DNA from: Planctomycetota bacterium
GTDB taxonomy: Bacteria > Planctomycetota > UBA1135 > GCA-002748355
Length of the DNA stretch: 41,712 bases
Assembly (NCBI GenBank): GCA_026984035.1
Contig: JALSSW010000151.1
Span: 1 to 41,712, forward strand
Reading direction: 5' to 3'
How positions within the stretch are numbered: position 1 is the first letter of the stretch; each line of letters opens with the position of its first letter. Shown in pieces: positions 25,953-34,397 of this stretch. The position numbers and the translations under genes are program-made. The notes under the pieces are model-generated. The model saw nothing but the letters and a program-made list of their open reading frames with translations, ran no database searches and was not told the origin of the DNA.

Positions 25953-26972
25953 ATGCCAACAAGTCCTCAAACAAACAAGGAAACCCAGGATCCAACATCC
26001 CAGGATAGGGGAAAAATCTTGGTCACCGGGGCAACTGGGTTCGTCGGAACTAACCTCTGCCACCGATTTATGGTCGAAAAGATGCCCTTTTTGGCCCTGG
26101 TTCGTTCTCCCGTCAAGGCCGAAGCCCGTGGACTGCCTAAAAACTCGCTTCTAAAAGGAGATCTTTCTTGCCCTGAGGAATGGAATTTGGAGGAAATTCG
26201 GGCGGTTGTGCACCTTGGTGGGCTTGTTCGAGCCCTGAAATGGAAGCAGTTTGAGGCCATCAATGTTGAAGGGACACGGCGCCTCGCCGCCCGGATTCGA
26301 CAGTTGGACCCCAGGATTCCCTTTATCCATCTTTCTTCACTCGCCGCTGCTGGGCCCTCATGGGATGGGAGCTTAAGTGCCCACTCACCGATCTCCGCAA
26401 AACCCTGTTCCCTCTATGGACGCAGTAAAATGCTTTCGGAAAGGGCCGTTTTGGAAAGCGGTCTCCCATGCACCATCCTTAGGCCCTGCGCGGTCTATGG
26501 ACCTTGGGACACCGACGTTCTTGCCCTTTTCAAGCAGGTGAATCAGGGTTTGGGCTTTGTGGCCGGCCCCCCTTCACGTTTTTCCCTTGTCCATGTGGAG
26601 GATCTGGTGGAGGCGATCCTGCTTGCCTTGAACGGACCAAAGGAAGGAAGGATTGTTCCGATCGCGTTTCCGGATCCGGTTGGGGATGTGGAATGGCTCC
26701 AGTTGATCGGGCAAGCTGGGCGTAAAAAGGTTCGGGTGTTTCGGCTCCCGCTGGTTTTGGCCGCGGGTGTCGCGTGGGGAGCGGAAAGCTGGGGAAGGCT
26801 GCGGGGGCGGGCACCTTTGTTTGGAAGAGACAAGTATCGTGAGCTGGCTGCGGGGTCTTGGGTTGGAGCTCCGGAGGCTGCGGAGAAGTTCCTAGGATTT
26901 CGGGCGAAAAAAAAACATTTGGAGGGTTTCGCCCAAACCTGGGATTGGTATCGGGAGATGGGTTGGCTTTGA
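25953..26972 (+). CDS. Extended short-chain dehydrogenase/reductase (NAD-dependent epimerase/dehydratase family)
   Basis: The 339-residue protein has the Rossmann motif TGATGFVG (25-32), a Ser in HLSSLAAAG (138-139) and the catalytic YGRSK (Tyr155, Lys159), so it should be an active NAD(P)-dependent oxidoreductase or epimerase. A hydrophobic stretch near residues 260-275 may give membrane contact. The exact reaction is unknown. Its position opposite an SPT-like gene makes a keto-sphingoid or ceramide reductase role (as for CerR of Caulobacter) a reasonable hypothesis. The start is uncertain: no good ribosome site is seen, and GTG 25884 or TTG 25905 in frame are alternatives. Confidence 0.7.
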   Translation: MPTSPQTNKETQDPTSQDRGKILVTGATGFVGTNLCHRFMVEKMPFLALVRSPVKAEARGLPKNSLLKGDLSCPEEWNLEEIRAVVHLGGLVRALKWKQFEAINVEGTRRLAARIRQLDPRIPFIHLSSLAAAGPSWDGSLSAHSPISAKPCSLYGRSKMLSERAVLESGLPCTILRPCAVYGPWDTDVLALFKQVNQGLGFVAGPPSRFSLVHVEDLVEAILLALNGPKEGRIVPIAFPDPVGDVEWLQLIGQAGRKKVRVFRLPLVLAAGVAWGAESWGRLRGRAPLFGRDKYRELAAGSWVGAPEAAEKFLGFRAKKKHLEGFAQTWDWYREMGWL

Positions 26973-27019
26973 GGAAGGTCGCACCATGTCCGGATGAGAA
27001 TGGATCCTTTCGGGCCTTT

Positions 27020-27047
27020 CTTCTTCACCTTTCTTTGTCTGAAGAAG
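27020..27047. terminator. Hairpin between convergent SDR and transcarbamylase genes
   Basis: CTTCTTCA (27020-27027) pairs perfectly with TGAAGAAG (27040-27047) in the 76-base convergent gap. There is no clear T tract, so a terminator role is only suggested by position. Confidence 0.3.
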
Positions 27048-27048
27048 C

Positions 27049-28068
27049 TTAGCGGCGGGTCCCGGAGAGGAGGTGGACGAGGAGGGCCTTTTGAACGTGG
27101 AGTTTGTTTTCGGCTTGGAGGTAGGCGAGGGAGCGGGGAGCATCGAGGACTTCGGTGGCGACGGAGACGCCGCGGTGGACGGGGAGGGGTTGAAGAAACC
27201 AGGGTTGTCCCGCTTGATGATAAAGATCCTCGCTGAGATTCCAGGAGTCCAGGGAGCGCTTGAGGAGGGCTTCGCGGTCGGGGTCACTGTAATGTGCCAG
27301 GGAAGCCCATGAGCGGGCATACAGAAAATCACAACCCCGGAGGCTTCCCTGCAAATCATGCGCTGTCTGGAGGGAGCCACCACTTTGGCTGGCGTTTTCG
27401 GAAGCTTGGGAGAGGATTTCGGCATCGAGCTCAAACCCTTTGGGGTGCGCAAGGATGACATCCATTCCCATGCGACAGGCCAATCCGAGGAGGGAGTGGG
27501 GAATCCCGGGGCTCTGGGAGCTGGGACTCTGGACCCAGGTGATTGCGAGGCGTCGTCCTTTGAGTGAGCGAACCTTTTGGCGCATGGTATAGATATCCGC
27601 AAGGGCTTGGCAAGGGTGGTGCACCTTGGATTGCAGGTTAATGACGGGGATCTCGGAATTCTCAGCGAAGGTATTGAGGTCTATGTCTTGGCGGTCCTTC
27701 TCCCAGCTTTCCCCGCGTTTGGAAAACCGAATTCCCACCGCGTCCAAGTATTTAGAGAGAGTCCGGGCTGCATCGCGAATGTCCTCAACCTGGTGCCCGG
27801 CGAAAGGGCTGCCACCTTCGTCCTCGTTTGAAAAGGGATACAGGTCGTCGGGGGCGGAGAGAGTCAAGGCGGAACCGCCCAATTGGATCATGGCCACAGC
27901 GAAACTGACTCGGGTTCGTAAACTCTTGGATTCGAAGATCATTCCCAGAGTTTTTCCCTGGAGAAGATTGCGGGGTTTCCGATCACGGATGCGATCAGTG
28001 AGCTCAAGGAGATCGAGGATTTCGGAATCATTGAGGTCTGAAGGACGAAGAAAAGAACGGGTTTCCAT
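27049..28068 (-). CDS. Aspartate/ornithine-type carbamoyltransferase, acetyl- or succinylornithine transcarbamylase-like
   Basis: The 339-residue protein is a transcarbamylase. The carbamoyl-phosphate loop SLRTR (49-53) and HPCQALAD (151-158) are present, the latter and SLRTR resembling N-acetyl- or N-succinylornithine transcarbamylases. WVQSPSSQSPGIPHS (178-192) fits their second-substrate region. However, the usual HCLP Cys motif reads QPLPVHRG (293-300), closer to the HPLPVxRG of aspartate transcarbamylase. The substrate is therefore uncertain. I chose ATG 28068 (GGGGA seven bases before); ATG 28080 adds four residues. No other arginine genes are next to it. Confidence 0.7.
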   Translation of the reverse strand: METRSFLRPSDLNDSEILDLLELTDRIRDRKPRNLLQGKTLGMIFESKSLRTRVSFAVAMIQLGGSALTLSAPDDLYPFSNEDEGGSPFAGHQVEDIRDAARTLSKYLDAVGIRFSKRGESWEKDRQDIDLNTFAENSEIPVINLQSKVHHPCQALADIYTMRQKVRSLKGRRLAITWVQSPSSQSPGIPHSLLGLACRMGMDVILAHPKGFELDAEILSQASENASQSGGSLQTAHDLQGSLRGCDFLYARSWASLAHYSDPDREALLKRSLDSWNLSEDLYHQAGQPWFLQPLPVHRGVSVATEVLDAPRSLAYLQAENKLHVQKALLVHLLSGTRR

Positions 28069-28102
28069 AAATATCCCCATGAATGTTGGCTAGGATGCCA
28101 AA

Positions 28103-28609
28103 ATGGTTTTTCCATCTCTTGACGTACCCGATGACCCCTGGCAACGCGACCTCCATTTTATGGAAATTGCTCTGCGAGAAGCTGCTGAAGCCGGTCTTCG
28201 AGGTGAAGTCCCGGTGGGAGCGGTTGTTGTGCTCGAAAACCGTATTCTGGCTCGCGAGAGTAACCGTTGCGAAGAATTGAAGGATCCCACGGCCCATGCG
28301 GAGCTTCTCGCGATCACGACAGCTTGCTCCTCCTTGGGGGAAGGCCGCCTCGTGGGGGCCGAAGTCTATGCAACTCTTGAGCCTTGCTTCATGTGTGCGG
28401 GCGCCCTCCTCCACGCTCGGGTGGCGCGGATTGTGTTTGGGGCCTTCGACCCCAAATTCGGCGCCTGTGGGTCGCTTGCGGACCTCCCGACCGACAAGCG
28501 ACTCAACCACCGCTGCCAAAGGCATGCAGGAGTCCTGGGGGAGGAGAGTGCTGGACTGCTCAAAGCCTTTTTTGGGGAAAAGCGCAAAAAAGGCAAAAAA
28601 GATCGTTGA
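28103..28609 (+). CDS. tadA: tRNA-specific adenosine deaminase
   Basis: The 168-residue cytidine/deoxycytidylate-deaminase-fold enzyme converts A34 to inosine in tRNA-Arg(ACG). Zinc ligands and the catalytic Glu are in TAHAELLA (His65, Glu67) and EPCFMCAGAL (Cys95, Cys98). The FGAFDPKFGACGS segment is typical of TadA. The C-terminus ends in a Lys/Arg-rich tail. Two tRNA genes follow it. Confidence 0.93.
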   Translation: MVFPSLDVPDDPWQRDLHFMEIALREAAEAGLRGEVPVGAVVVLENRILARESNRCEELKDPTAHAELLAITTACSSLGEGRLVGAEVYATLEPCFMCAGALLHARVARIVFGAFDPKFGACGSLADLPTDKRLNHRCQRHAGVLGEESAGLLKAFFGEKRKKGKKDR

Positions 28610-28683
28610 ATCAGCAATCCCTTTTTCCTTTTTCTTTACTTTGACTGGGAGTGCCTCCAGAATCCCTCGCCCCGATGGTCTTG

Positions 28684-28773
28684 GGAGAGGTGCCGGAGCG
28701 GCCGAACGGGCCGGATTCGAAATCCGGTGAAGGGTCATCCCTTCCGGGGGTTCGAATCCCCCCCTCTCCGCCA
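28684..28773 (+). tRNA. tRNA-Ser (anticodon CGA)
   Basis: Acceptor GGAGAGG pairs with CCTCTCC, discriminator G and an encoded CCA end. The anticodon loop TTCGAAA between CCGGA and TCCGG gives anticodon CGA. A long variable arm (AAGGG/CCCTT) marks a class II tRNA, and the T loop is GGTTCGAATCC. Confidence 0.95.
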
Positions 28774-28928
28774 CCATCCTTTGCCCTCTTCGGGTGGGGA
28801 AACACCCGGCCGTGTCAGGCAAGCCGTGGAAAAAGACTTCCCGGTGGGCTAGGCTCTTTGGCCGGTAATTATTTTTAGAGGCGTCATTCGAGGTTCTACT
28901 TCGCTTGTTGCCTGGTTCATGGATTTAT

Positions 28929-29018
28929 GGAGAGATGTCCGAGTGGCTTAAGGGGCGCGCTTGGAAAGCGTGTGTGGGGGTAACCCCACCGGGGGTTCGA
29001 ATCCCCCTCTCTCCGCCA
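28929..29018 (+). tRNA. tRNA-Ser (anticodon GGA)
   Basis: Acceptor GGAGAGA pairs with TCTCTCC; discriminator G and CCA are encoded. The anticodon loop TTGGAAA gives GGA. The long variable arm TGGGG-GTAA-CCCCA marks a serine class II tRNA. It ends seven bases before the SRP RNA stem. Confidence 0.95.
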
Positions 29019-29025
29019 AATCTAT

Positions 29026-29158
29026 CGGAGGTCTGGATTGACGGTCGGGCCCTGAGCAATGGGACGGTGCGAACCTGGTCAGGCCGGGAACGGAGCAGCC
29101 ATAAGCATGCGGTTCCATGTCTCGGGATTCCTGGCCGTCATTCCAGGCCTCCGGTTTT
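29026..29158 (+). ncRNA. ffs: Signal recognition particle RNA (4.5S-type)
   Basis: The conserved SRP core CTGGTCAGG...GGAGCAGCC is present at about 29075-29100 with a GGAA tetraloop closed by CCG/CGG. Long outer strands pair: CGGAGGTCTGGA (29026-29037) with TCCAGGCCTCCG (29142-29153, one G-U), and inside them GACGGTC with GGCCGTC. A TTTT run follows (29155-29158). The size (about 130 bases) indicates the small form without Alu domain. It lies just upstream of dnaX, as in many bacteria; ends are approximate. Confidence 0.9.
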
Positions 29159-29179
29159 CCCCCTTTCAAGGCGAGCCCG

Positions 29180-30916
29180 ATGAGCGAAGAGCCTCTTGGT
29201 CCAGAGGAAGGTAAGGGAGAGGACAAACTTCCTTCTGCTTCGAATTATCAAGCGCTTGCGAGGCGTTTCCGGCCTCGGGTTTTCGGGGAGGTTGTTGGGC
29301 AGCCCCAGGTGATCCAAACCCTCGAGGGCTTTATTCGCCAAGGGAGGCTTCCCCATGCATTTCTTTTTTGCGGAAGTCGGGGGGTAGGGAAGACCACTTC
29401 CGCCCGGATCCTGGCCCGAGTGGTCACCTGTGCGGACCTTCAGGGAGTGGATCCCTGCGGCAAATGCCCCTCATGTATGGATTCTCTGGATGGGGGGGGC
29501 ATGGACATCCTTGAGTTGGACGCAGCCTCCAACAACAGTGTCGAGGACGTCCGGGCCTTGAGGGAACAAGCCGGTTTCATGCCGATCAAGGGGAAAAAGC
29601 GGGTCTTCATCTTGGACGAAGTCCATATGTTTTCCAAAGCGGCTTTTAACGCTCTTTTGAAAATCCTCGAAGAACCTCCCGAGCATGTCGTTTTTATTTT
29701 GGCGACCACCGAGTTACACAAGGTCCCGGATACCGTGCGCTCCCGGTGTTCTGTGCTCCCCTTTCGGCGGATTGGTGAGACTGCGATCCAAGAACGGCTT
29801 GCCCAAATCTGTGCAAGGGAGGGGAAAAGCATAGATCCACAGGTCTTGGGGGAGATCGCAGCCTCCTGCATGGGGGGGCTTCGGGACGCTGAGACAGCAT
29901 TGGAGCGGATCCTGCCTTTGGCTGAGGGCTTGGATCTCGAAGGGTTCCGGAAGTTTGAAGGACGCCTTGGACTGCAGCGGGCTTTGCGGCTTGTAGGAGA
30001 CTGCCTGCGGGGGGATGTGGGGGCAGCACTGCGATATGCCAGGGAGGCCTCCGAAATCGGCGCGGAGGAGCGAGAATGCTTGGGAGAGATCCTGGCGGTG
30101 TGCCGTTTTCTCTTTTGTCTTGTCGCTGACGGTAAGGATACCTTGCTGATTGAAGCGGAGGGAGAATGGCGGGAGCGGCTTGTCGCTTTGGCTCAGGAGA
30201 CGACCCTAGCCCATTTGGACGGCATGATGCAATGCTTGATCCTGGCGAGGGACCGGATGCGACGCTTCGATGATCGCCGGGTTCTTTTGGAGCTGACCCT
30301 GACTCGTCTGGCGAGATTGAGTGAGACAAGGACTTTGCAGGAAGTGCTCGAAAAAGCTCCTACCGCCCACTCGCCTTCAAGCCTGCAGCCACCCTCTCCT
30401 TCCAATCCAGCGAGTTCTTCGAAGCCTGCTTCGACCCACGCGGAGCCTTCACGGACCCAGGCAAAGCCTCCCCATCCCCAGAATAAAACTGCAGGATCGA
30501 GTTCTCCATCTCCCCCCACAAGTTCGGATCCCTGGATGGCTGCCCTTGAGATTGTGGGCGGGAAAAAGCGTCTCTTGGGGACCATTTTGGTACGGGGGAA
30601 ACCCATCTGGGAAGACCAGAACACGCTCCGGGTCGAGTTGGTGCCTACAGGCCGAATCGATCGGCAGTTGTTGCAAAGGCCTGACTCTGCTGCGCTTCTG
30701 GCCTCATCCCTAAAAACGGTGATGCAGCGAGACGTTCATGTTCGTTTTGTTCTCATGGACGGGACCGAGGCAGTGCAACCGCCTTCCTCTCCTCCTTCCG
30801 GGCCTTCTAAGGGGCTTCCCCCCGCAGACGAGGACCTTCCCGAATTGGGGCGGGAGATCAAAAGGACCTTTGGAGCGAACCTCGTGGATCGAAAGATGGA
30901 AAACCCCGGGGCTTGA
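29180..30916 (+). CDS. dnaX: DNA polymerase III subunits gamma/tau
   Basis: The 578-residue clamp-loader ATPase has Walker A GSRGVGKT (65-72), a zinc module (Cys84, Cys93, Cys96, Cys99), the Walker B region ILDEVHM (144-150) and the SRC arginine finger in DTVRSRC. A Pro/Ser-rich linker (about 390-450) joins the AAA+ core to a C-terminal tau-like domain. ATG 29180 has AAGG upstream; the frame is open further upstream but overlaps the SRP RNA. I see no clear slippery heptamer in frame for a short gamma form. Confidence 0.95.
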   Translation: MSEEPLGPEEGKGEDKLPSASNYQALARRFRPRVFGEVVGQPQVIQTLEGFIRQGRLPHAFLFCGSRGVGKTTSARILARVVTCADLQGVDPCGKCPSCMDSLDGGGMDILELDAASNNSVEDVRALREQAGFMPIKGKKRVFILDEVHMFSKAAFNALLKILEEPPEHVVFILATTELHKVPDTVRSRCSVLPFRRIGETAIQERLAQICAREGKSIDPQVLGEIAASCMGGLRDAETALERILPLAEGLDLEGFRKFEGRLGLQRALRLVGDCLRGDVGAALRYAREASEIGAEERECLGEILAVCRFLFCLVADGKDTLLIEAEGEWRERLVALAQETTLAHLDGMMQCLILARDRMRRFDDRRVLLELTLTRLARLSETRTLQEVLEKAPTAHSPSSLQPPSPSNPASSSKPASTHAEPSRTQAKPPHPQNKTAGSSSPSPPTSSDPWMAALEIVGGKKRLLGTILVRGKPIWEDQNTLRVELVPTGRIDRQLLQRPDSAALLASSLKTVMQRDVHVRFVLMDGTEAVQPPSSPPSGPSKGLPPADEDLPELGREIKRTFGANLVDRKMENPGA

Positions 30917-30990
30917 TTCTATGAGCGAGAACCGGACCATGGTGGCCGGTTGTTGACTGGATATTCGAAAAAACAAAAGGAGACAGGCTG

Positions 30991-31305
30991 ATGGCTGGTG
31001 ATATGAACTTGTTGAAACAGGCTCGGATGATGCAAGAGCGGATCCAAGAGGTGCAAAAGGATCTAAAAGAACGGATCGAAGAGGGCAGTGCTGGTGGGGG
31101 TGTCGTCAAGGCTTATGTCAATGGTCAAGGGGAGATCATGGGAGTAAAAATTTCGGCAGAGGTTGTTGATCCTGAGGATATTGAGACCCTTGAGGAGCTG
31201 GTGGCTGCGGCTTTTAAAAATGCTGTTGAGAAGGCAAAGGAACTCGAGGCAAAGGAAATGCAGAAGGCTACCGGGGGACTCAATCTACCTGGGATGAATT
31301 TCTGA
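30991..31305 (+). CDS. YbaB/EbfC family nucleoid-associated protein
   Basis: The 104-residue product matches the YbaB/EbfC family: a helical N-terminus (MNLLKQARMMQERIQEVQKDL), then VKAYVNGQGEIMGVKIS and a helical end with NLPGM. These small dimers bind DNA. AAGGAG lies eight bases before the ATG. It sits between dnaX and recR as in most bacteria. Confidence 0.95.
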   Translation: MAGDMNLLKQARMMQERIQEVQKDLKERIEEGSAGGGVVKAYVNGQGEIMGVKISAEVVDPEDIETLEELVAAAFKNAVEKAKELEAKEMQKATGGLNLPGMNF

Positions 31306-31308
31306 TCC

Positions 31309-31917
31309 ATGCCCTCCCACCCCCGCCCCAAAGCGCTGGACCGGCTGTGTAAGGCCTTAAGCCGGCTCCCTGGAGTTGGAAAGGTTACTTCCGAGCGACT
31401 TGCCTATCATCTGATGCAGGTTCCTGAGGCCGAGGCTTTGGACCTTGCCTCTGCAATCCAGGAGGCGAGGAGGGATGTCCGGATTTGTTCGGTCTGCTTC
31501 AACTTAGACCAGGAGGATCCATGCAGCATTTGCCGGGATACGACCCGGGATCGGACTCTCGTTCTTGTGGTCGAGGGGCCAAGAGAAGTTGCAGCCTTTG
31601 AGGAGTCCGGGTTTAGAGGGCTCTACCATGTTCTCCAGGGGCGTGTGTCTCCGCTCGAAGGGATCTCAGAAAAGGATCTATCTCTTCAAGGACTCGTGCG
31701 CAGGGTGAAGGAGGGGGACTTCCAAGAATGTTGCCTTGCCATGAATCCGGATCTTGAGGGTGAAGCAACCGCGGATCTTTGTTTCTCCGCCTTGAAAAAA
31801 ACAGGGGTTCTGGTCACTCGTCTGGCGCGGGGAATTCCCGCAGGGGCATCTATCCTCCAAGTCCAGCAACCAATCTTGAGCGATGCCTTCCAAGGCCGTC
31901 GCAAGTTCCAGTCCTGA
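31309..31917 (+). CDS. recR: Recombination protein RecR
   Basis: The 202-residue protein has the helix-hairpin-helix (LSRLPGVGKVTSERLAYHL), a four-Cys zinc finger (Cys60, Cys63, Cys72, Cys75), and a Toprim domain beginning LVLVVEGPREV with the LAMNPDLEGEATADL segment. With RecO and RecF it loads RecA at gaps. It starts three bases after the ybaB stop, indicating one operon. Confidence 0.96.
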   Translation: MPSHPRPKALDRLCKALSRLPGVGKVTSERLAYHLMQVPEAEALDLASAIQEARRDVRICSVCFNLDQEDPCSICRDTTRDRTLVLVVEGPREVAAFEESGFRGLYHVLQGRVSPLEGISEKDLSLQGLVRRVKEGDFQECCLAMNPDLEGEATADLCFSALKKTGVLVTRLARGIPAGASILQVQQPILSDAFQGRRKFQS

Positions 31918-32028
31918 GCCTGGTCGCCCTTTATTCCCCAGAAACCTAGGTGCATCCTCTCCGCCCCTACAGCCTTTCAGTGAATCTGCCGATGTCATGG
32001 ACATTGGCAGTTCATCAAAGGCTAGGGC

Positions 32029-33357
32029 ATGAGCTTCGGTATTCGACTCGGACAAACTCAAGAACAGCGGCAACTTATGCTGCCGAAAATGCTGCAGGCA
32101 ATCGAGATCCTGCAGCTTTCCACCCAAGCCCTTGTTGCTCGCATCGAAAAGGAACTCGAGGAAAACCCCGTTCTGGAAGTTGAGGAGGCCAAAATTGAAA
32201 AGGAGCCGGAGGAATTCACCTCGGAGGCTCAACCTGCAGGTTCTAACGAAGATCGACCGGATCTTTTTGGGATGATCGCGACAAGGCCCGAAACCCTACA
32301 GGAGCACCTGATGAAACAGGTGGGGCTCTTGGATTTAAGCCCTCGAACCTTGGAGACTTTGACCTTTTTGATCGGCAGCTTGGATCTCAACGGCCACCTC
32401 CGAATGGATGAGGAAGAGGTTTGCCGCGTTCTGGGTCCCGATGCCCCCTTCCAAGAGGCTTTGGATATCCTGCATTCTTTGGATCCTGTAGGTATCGGGT
32501 GGCCCGGTCCGATTGAGGCCATGATGGCCCAAATTGATCCGAGCTGGGAAGAGGGACCTCTTTTGTATCGCCTGCTGGAAGAAGAGCTCGAAGAGCTGGC
32601 CAAAAACCGCCATCCTAAGGTGGCAGGGAGGCTGGGGCTTTCCTTGGAAGGTTTGCAGCATCTCATTGAAAAGTTCAGAGGCTTGGACCCTTCTCCCGGA
32701 CGGGCTTTTTTAAGTGGGGATGCACCCCCAATTGTCCCCGAAGTTTGTGTTCGTTGGGAGGATGGAGAGTGGCAATACTATTTGGATGACGCACGAATCC
32801 CACCCCTTCGGCTCCGATCGGAATATGAAAAGTTGGCCAAAGACCCTTCAACCGATGGTCGCACAAGAAAATTCCTAAGGACTCGCATTCAAAGCGCAAG
32901 AGATCTCATCCGAGCAGTAGAACAGCGAAAAGAAACGCTTGGCCGGGTGGTGCGGGCCGCCTTGGATCGGCAGCTTCCCTTCTTGGAAAAAGGCAAAGCC
33001 TTCCTCAGGCCCATGAAAATGCAAGAAGTGGCCGAAGCTGTCGGGATCCATCTTTCGACGGTTTCCCGAGCGATTGCAAATAAATATGTGGAAACAGACT
33101 GGGGCCTCTTTGCTTTAAGAGACCTCTTTGACGGCGGACGCACCATCGGGGGAGGTGATCGAGGGGGGGAGGCTCGGATTTCGATCCAGGAGAAAGTGAA
33201 GAAGATCATTGCTGCTGAAAACCCCAAGAATCCCCTGTCCGATGAGGCCGTGGCCGAGGCACTCGAAAAAGAAGGGATTCATATTGCCCGGAGGACCGTC
33301 GCTAAATATCGGAGTGAATGTAACATCCCCTCCAGGTGGCGTCGAAAGCAGCATTAG
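32029..33357 (+). CDS. rpoN: RNA polymerase sigma-54 factor
   Basis: The 442-residue protein has the glutamine-rich region I (LGQTQEQRQLMLPKMLQAIEILQLS), the acidic region II, the core-binding domain, the HTH (MKMQEVAEAVGIHLSTVSRAI) and a C-terminal RpoN box ARRTVAKYRS (420-429) for the -24 element. In the core-binding domain the common GVGARDLxECL reads GIGWPGPIEAM (155-165), an unusual change. It directs activator-dependent transcription. ATG 32029 follows a weak AGGG site. Confidence 0.94.
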   Translation: MSFGIRLGQTQEQRQLMLPKMLQAIEILQLSTQALVARIEKELEENPVLEVEEAKIEKEPEEFTSEAQPAGSNEDRPDLFGMIATRPETLQEHLMKQVGLLDLSPRTLETLTFLIGSLDLNGHLRMDEEEVCRVLGPDAPFQEALDILHSLDPVGIGWPGPIEAMMAQIDPSWEEGPLLYRLLEEELEELAKNRHPKVAGRLGLSLEGLQHLIEKFRGLDPSPGRAFLSGDAPPIVPEVCVRWEDGEWQYYLDDARIPPLRLRSEYEKLAKDPSTDGRTRKFLRTRIQSARDLIRAVEQRKETLGRVVRAALDRQLPFLEKGKAFLRPMKMQEVAEAVGIHLSTVSRAIANKYVETDWGLFALRDLFDGGRTIGGGDRGGEARISIQEKVKKIIAAENPKNPLSDEAVAEALEKEGIHIARRTVAKYRSECNIPSRWRRKQH

Positions 33358-33485
33358 CCTGCTTATAGGTTTTCTATGGCTTCTTTCTGAAGAAGAGGCC
33401 CTTTCCAGGACTCGATGGGCGATAAAAAGTTGAAAACTTCTGTGCTGCTATTGAAGCCTGGGGCAGGACCGGCTTACATCCGGGA

Positions 33486-34289
33486 GTGGAATCCACATCT
33501 CGAAAATGCAGACTTTGGGTGTCCTACGATGGAACCGGGTTGGGGGGCTGGCAGCGCCAGTTGGGTCGTGAGACGGTTCAGGAGTGGCTTGAGCGAGCTT
33601 TGGAGTATGTGGGGGCAGGTCGGACATGTGTCCATGGAGCAGGTCGAACAGACGCAGGTGTGCATGCCCTAGCCCAGGCAGCCCATGTGGTCCTCGAGAA
33701 GGGTCCTCCTACAGATCGCCTCCATTTTGCATTAAACACTGCCCTGCCCCCCTCCATTCGGGTTCTCTTTGCCGAAGAAATGCCCAAGGACTTTCATGCT
33801 CGCTTTTCTGCGAGGGGAAAGCTCTATCTCTATCGCATCGCTGCCCAAGAAGTCCTTCTTCCCCCTCTCCGGAGGTTTTTCCATTGGGAACGAAGGGCTT
33901 TGGACCTTTCTGCAATGCGGAGGGCGGCGAGCCATATCATTGGCAAGCGGGATTTCGCAGCCTTTGCGACCCATCCAGGGATTCCCAGGGTCCGCTCCAC
34001 CGTTCGCACGATTCGAGGTCTGCATCTGTTTCGGACTCGTTTTGGGATTGATCTCTATGTTTCCGGGGATGGGTTTCTCTATAACCAGGTGCGTACCTTG
34101 GCGGGGACTCTTGTGGAAGTCGGGAGAGGTAAAACCCACCCGGATAAGATCAGGGATATTTTAGAATCCAGGGATCGAAAGCAGGCAGGGCCTACTCTTC
34201 CTCCTCAAGGATTATTTCTTGTAAGAGTGGACTATGGGGACCAATATCCTCCTAGCCGTTTACTGCGACGAAATCACAAGGCTTTGTAG
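33486..34289 (+). CDS. truA: tRNA pseudouridine(38-40) synthase
   Basis: The 267-residue enzyme isomerises uridines 38-40 in tRNA anticodon arms. The catalytic Asp56 is in GAGRTDAGVHA; other signatures are SYDGTGLGGWQRQ, FHARFSARGKLYLYRI and FLYNQVRTLAGTLVEVGRGK. GTG 33486 is the only credible start codon in the open frame. It lies between rpoN and hpf. Confidence 0.95.
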   Translation: MESTSRKCRLWVSYDGTGLGGWQRQLGRETVQEWLERALEYVGAGRTCVHGAGRTDAGVHALAQAAHVVLEKGPPTDRLHFALNTALPPSIRVLFAEEMPKDFHARFSARGKLYLYRIAAQEVLLPPLRRFFHWERRALDLSAMRRAASHIIGKRDFAAFATHPGIPRVRSTVRTIRGLHLFRTRFGIDLYVSGDGFLYNQVRTLAGTLVEVGRGKTHPDKIRDILESRDRKQAGPTLPPQGLFLVRVDYGDQYPPSRLLRRNHKAL

Positions 34290-34397
34290 GTTTCAACAGA
34301 TCTGGTCGAAAGGTATAAGTGCATTGCTGGAACAACACCCAGGTTGCAAGCGTTTGCCCTGGTGTCTCGCGATTCTCAATTAGATGGAGGAGTGACC

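Noticed and set aside
25540..25998. 152-codon minus-strand open frame across the SPT/SDR gap
   Set aside because: No recognisable family, overlaps both flanking gene starts, and composition looks like noncoding sequence.
29117..29179. Upstream start for dnaX
   Set aside because: It would overlap the SRP RNA gene, and the family N-terminus is explained by ATG 29180.
30340..30360. Possible slippery site (GAAAAAG) in dnaX for a short gamma form
   Set aside because: The run does not form an in-frame X XXY YYZ heptamer and no following stem-loop or ribosome site is evident.
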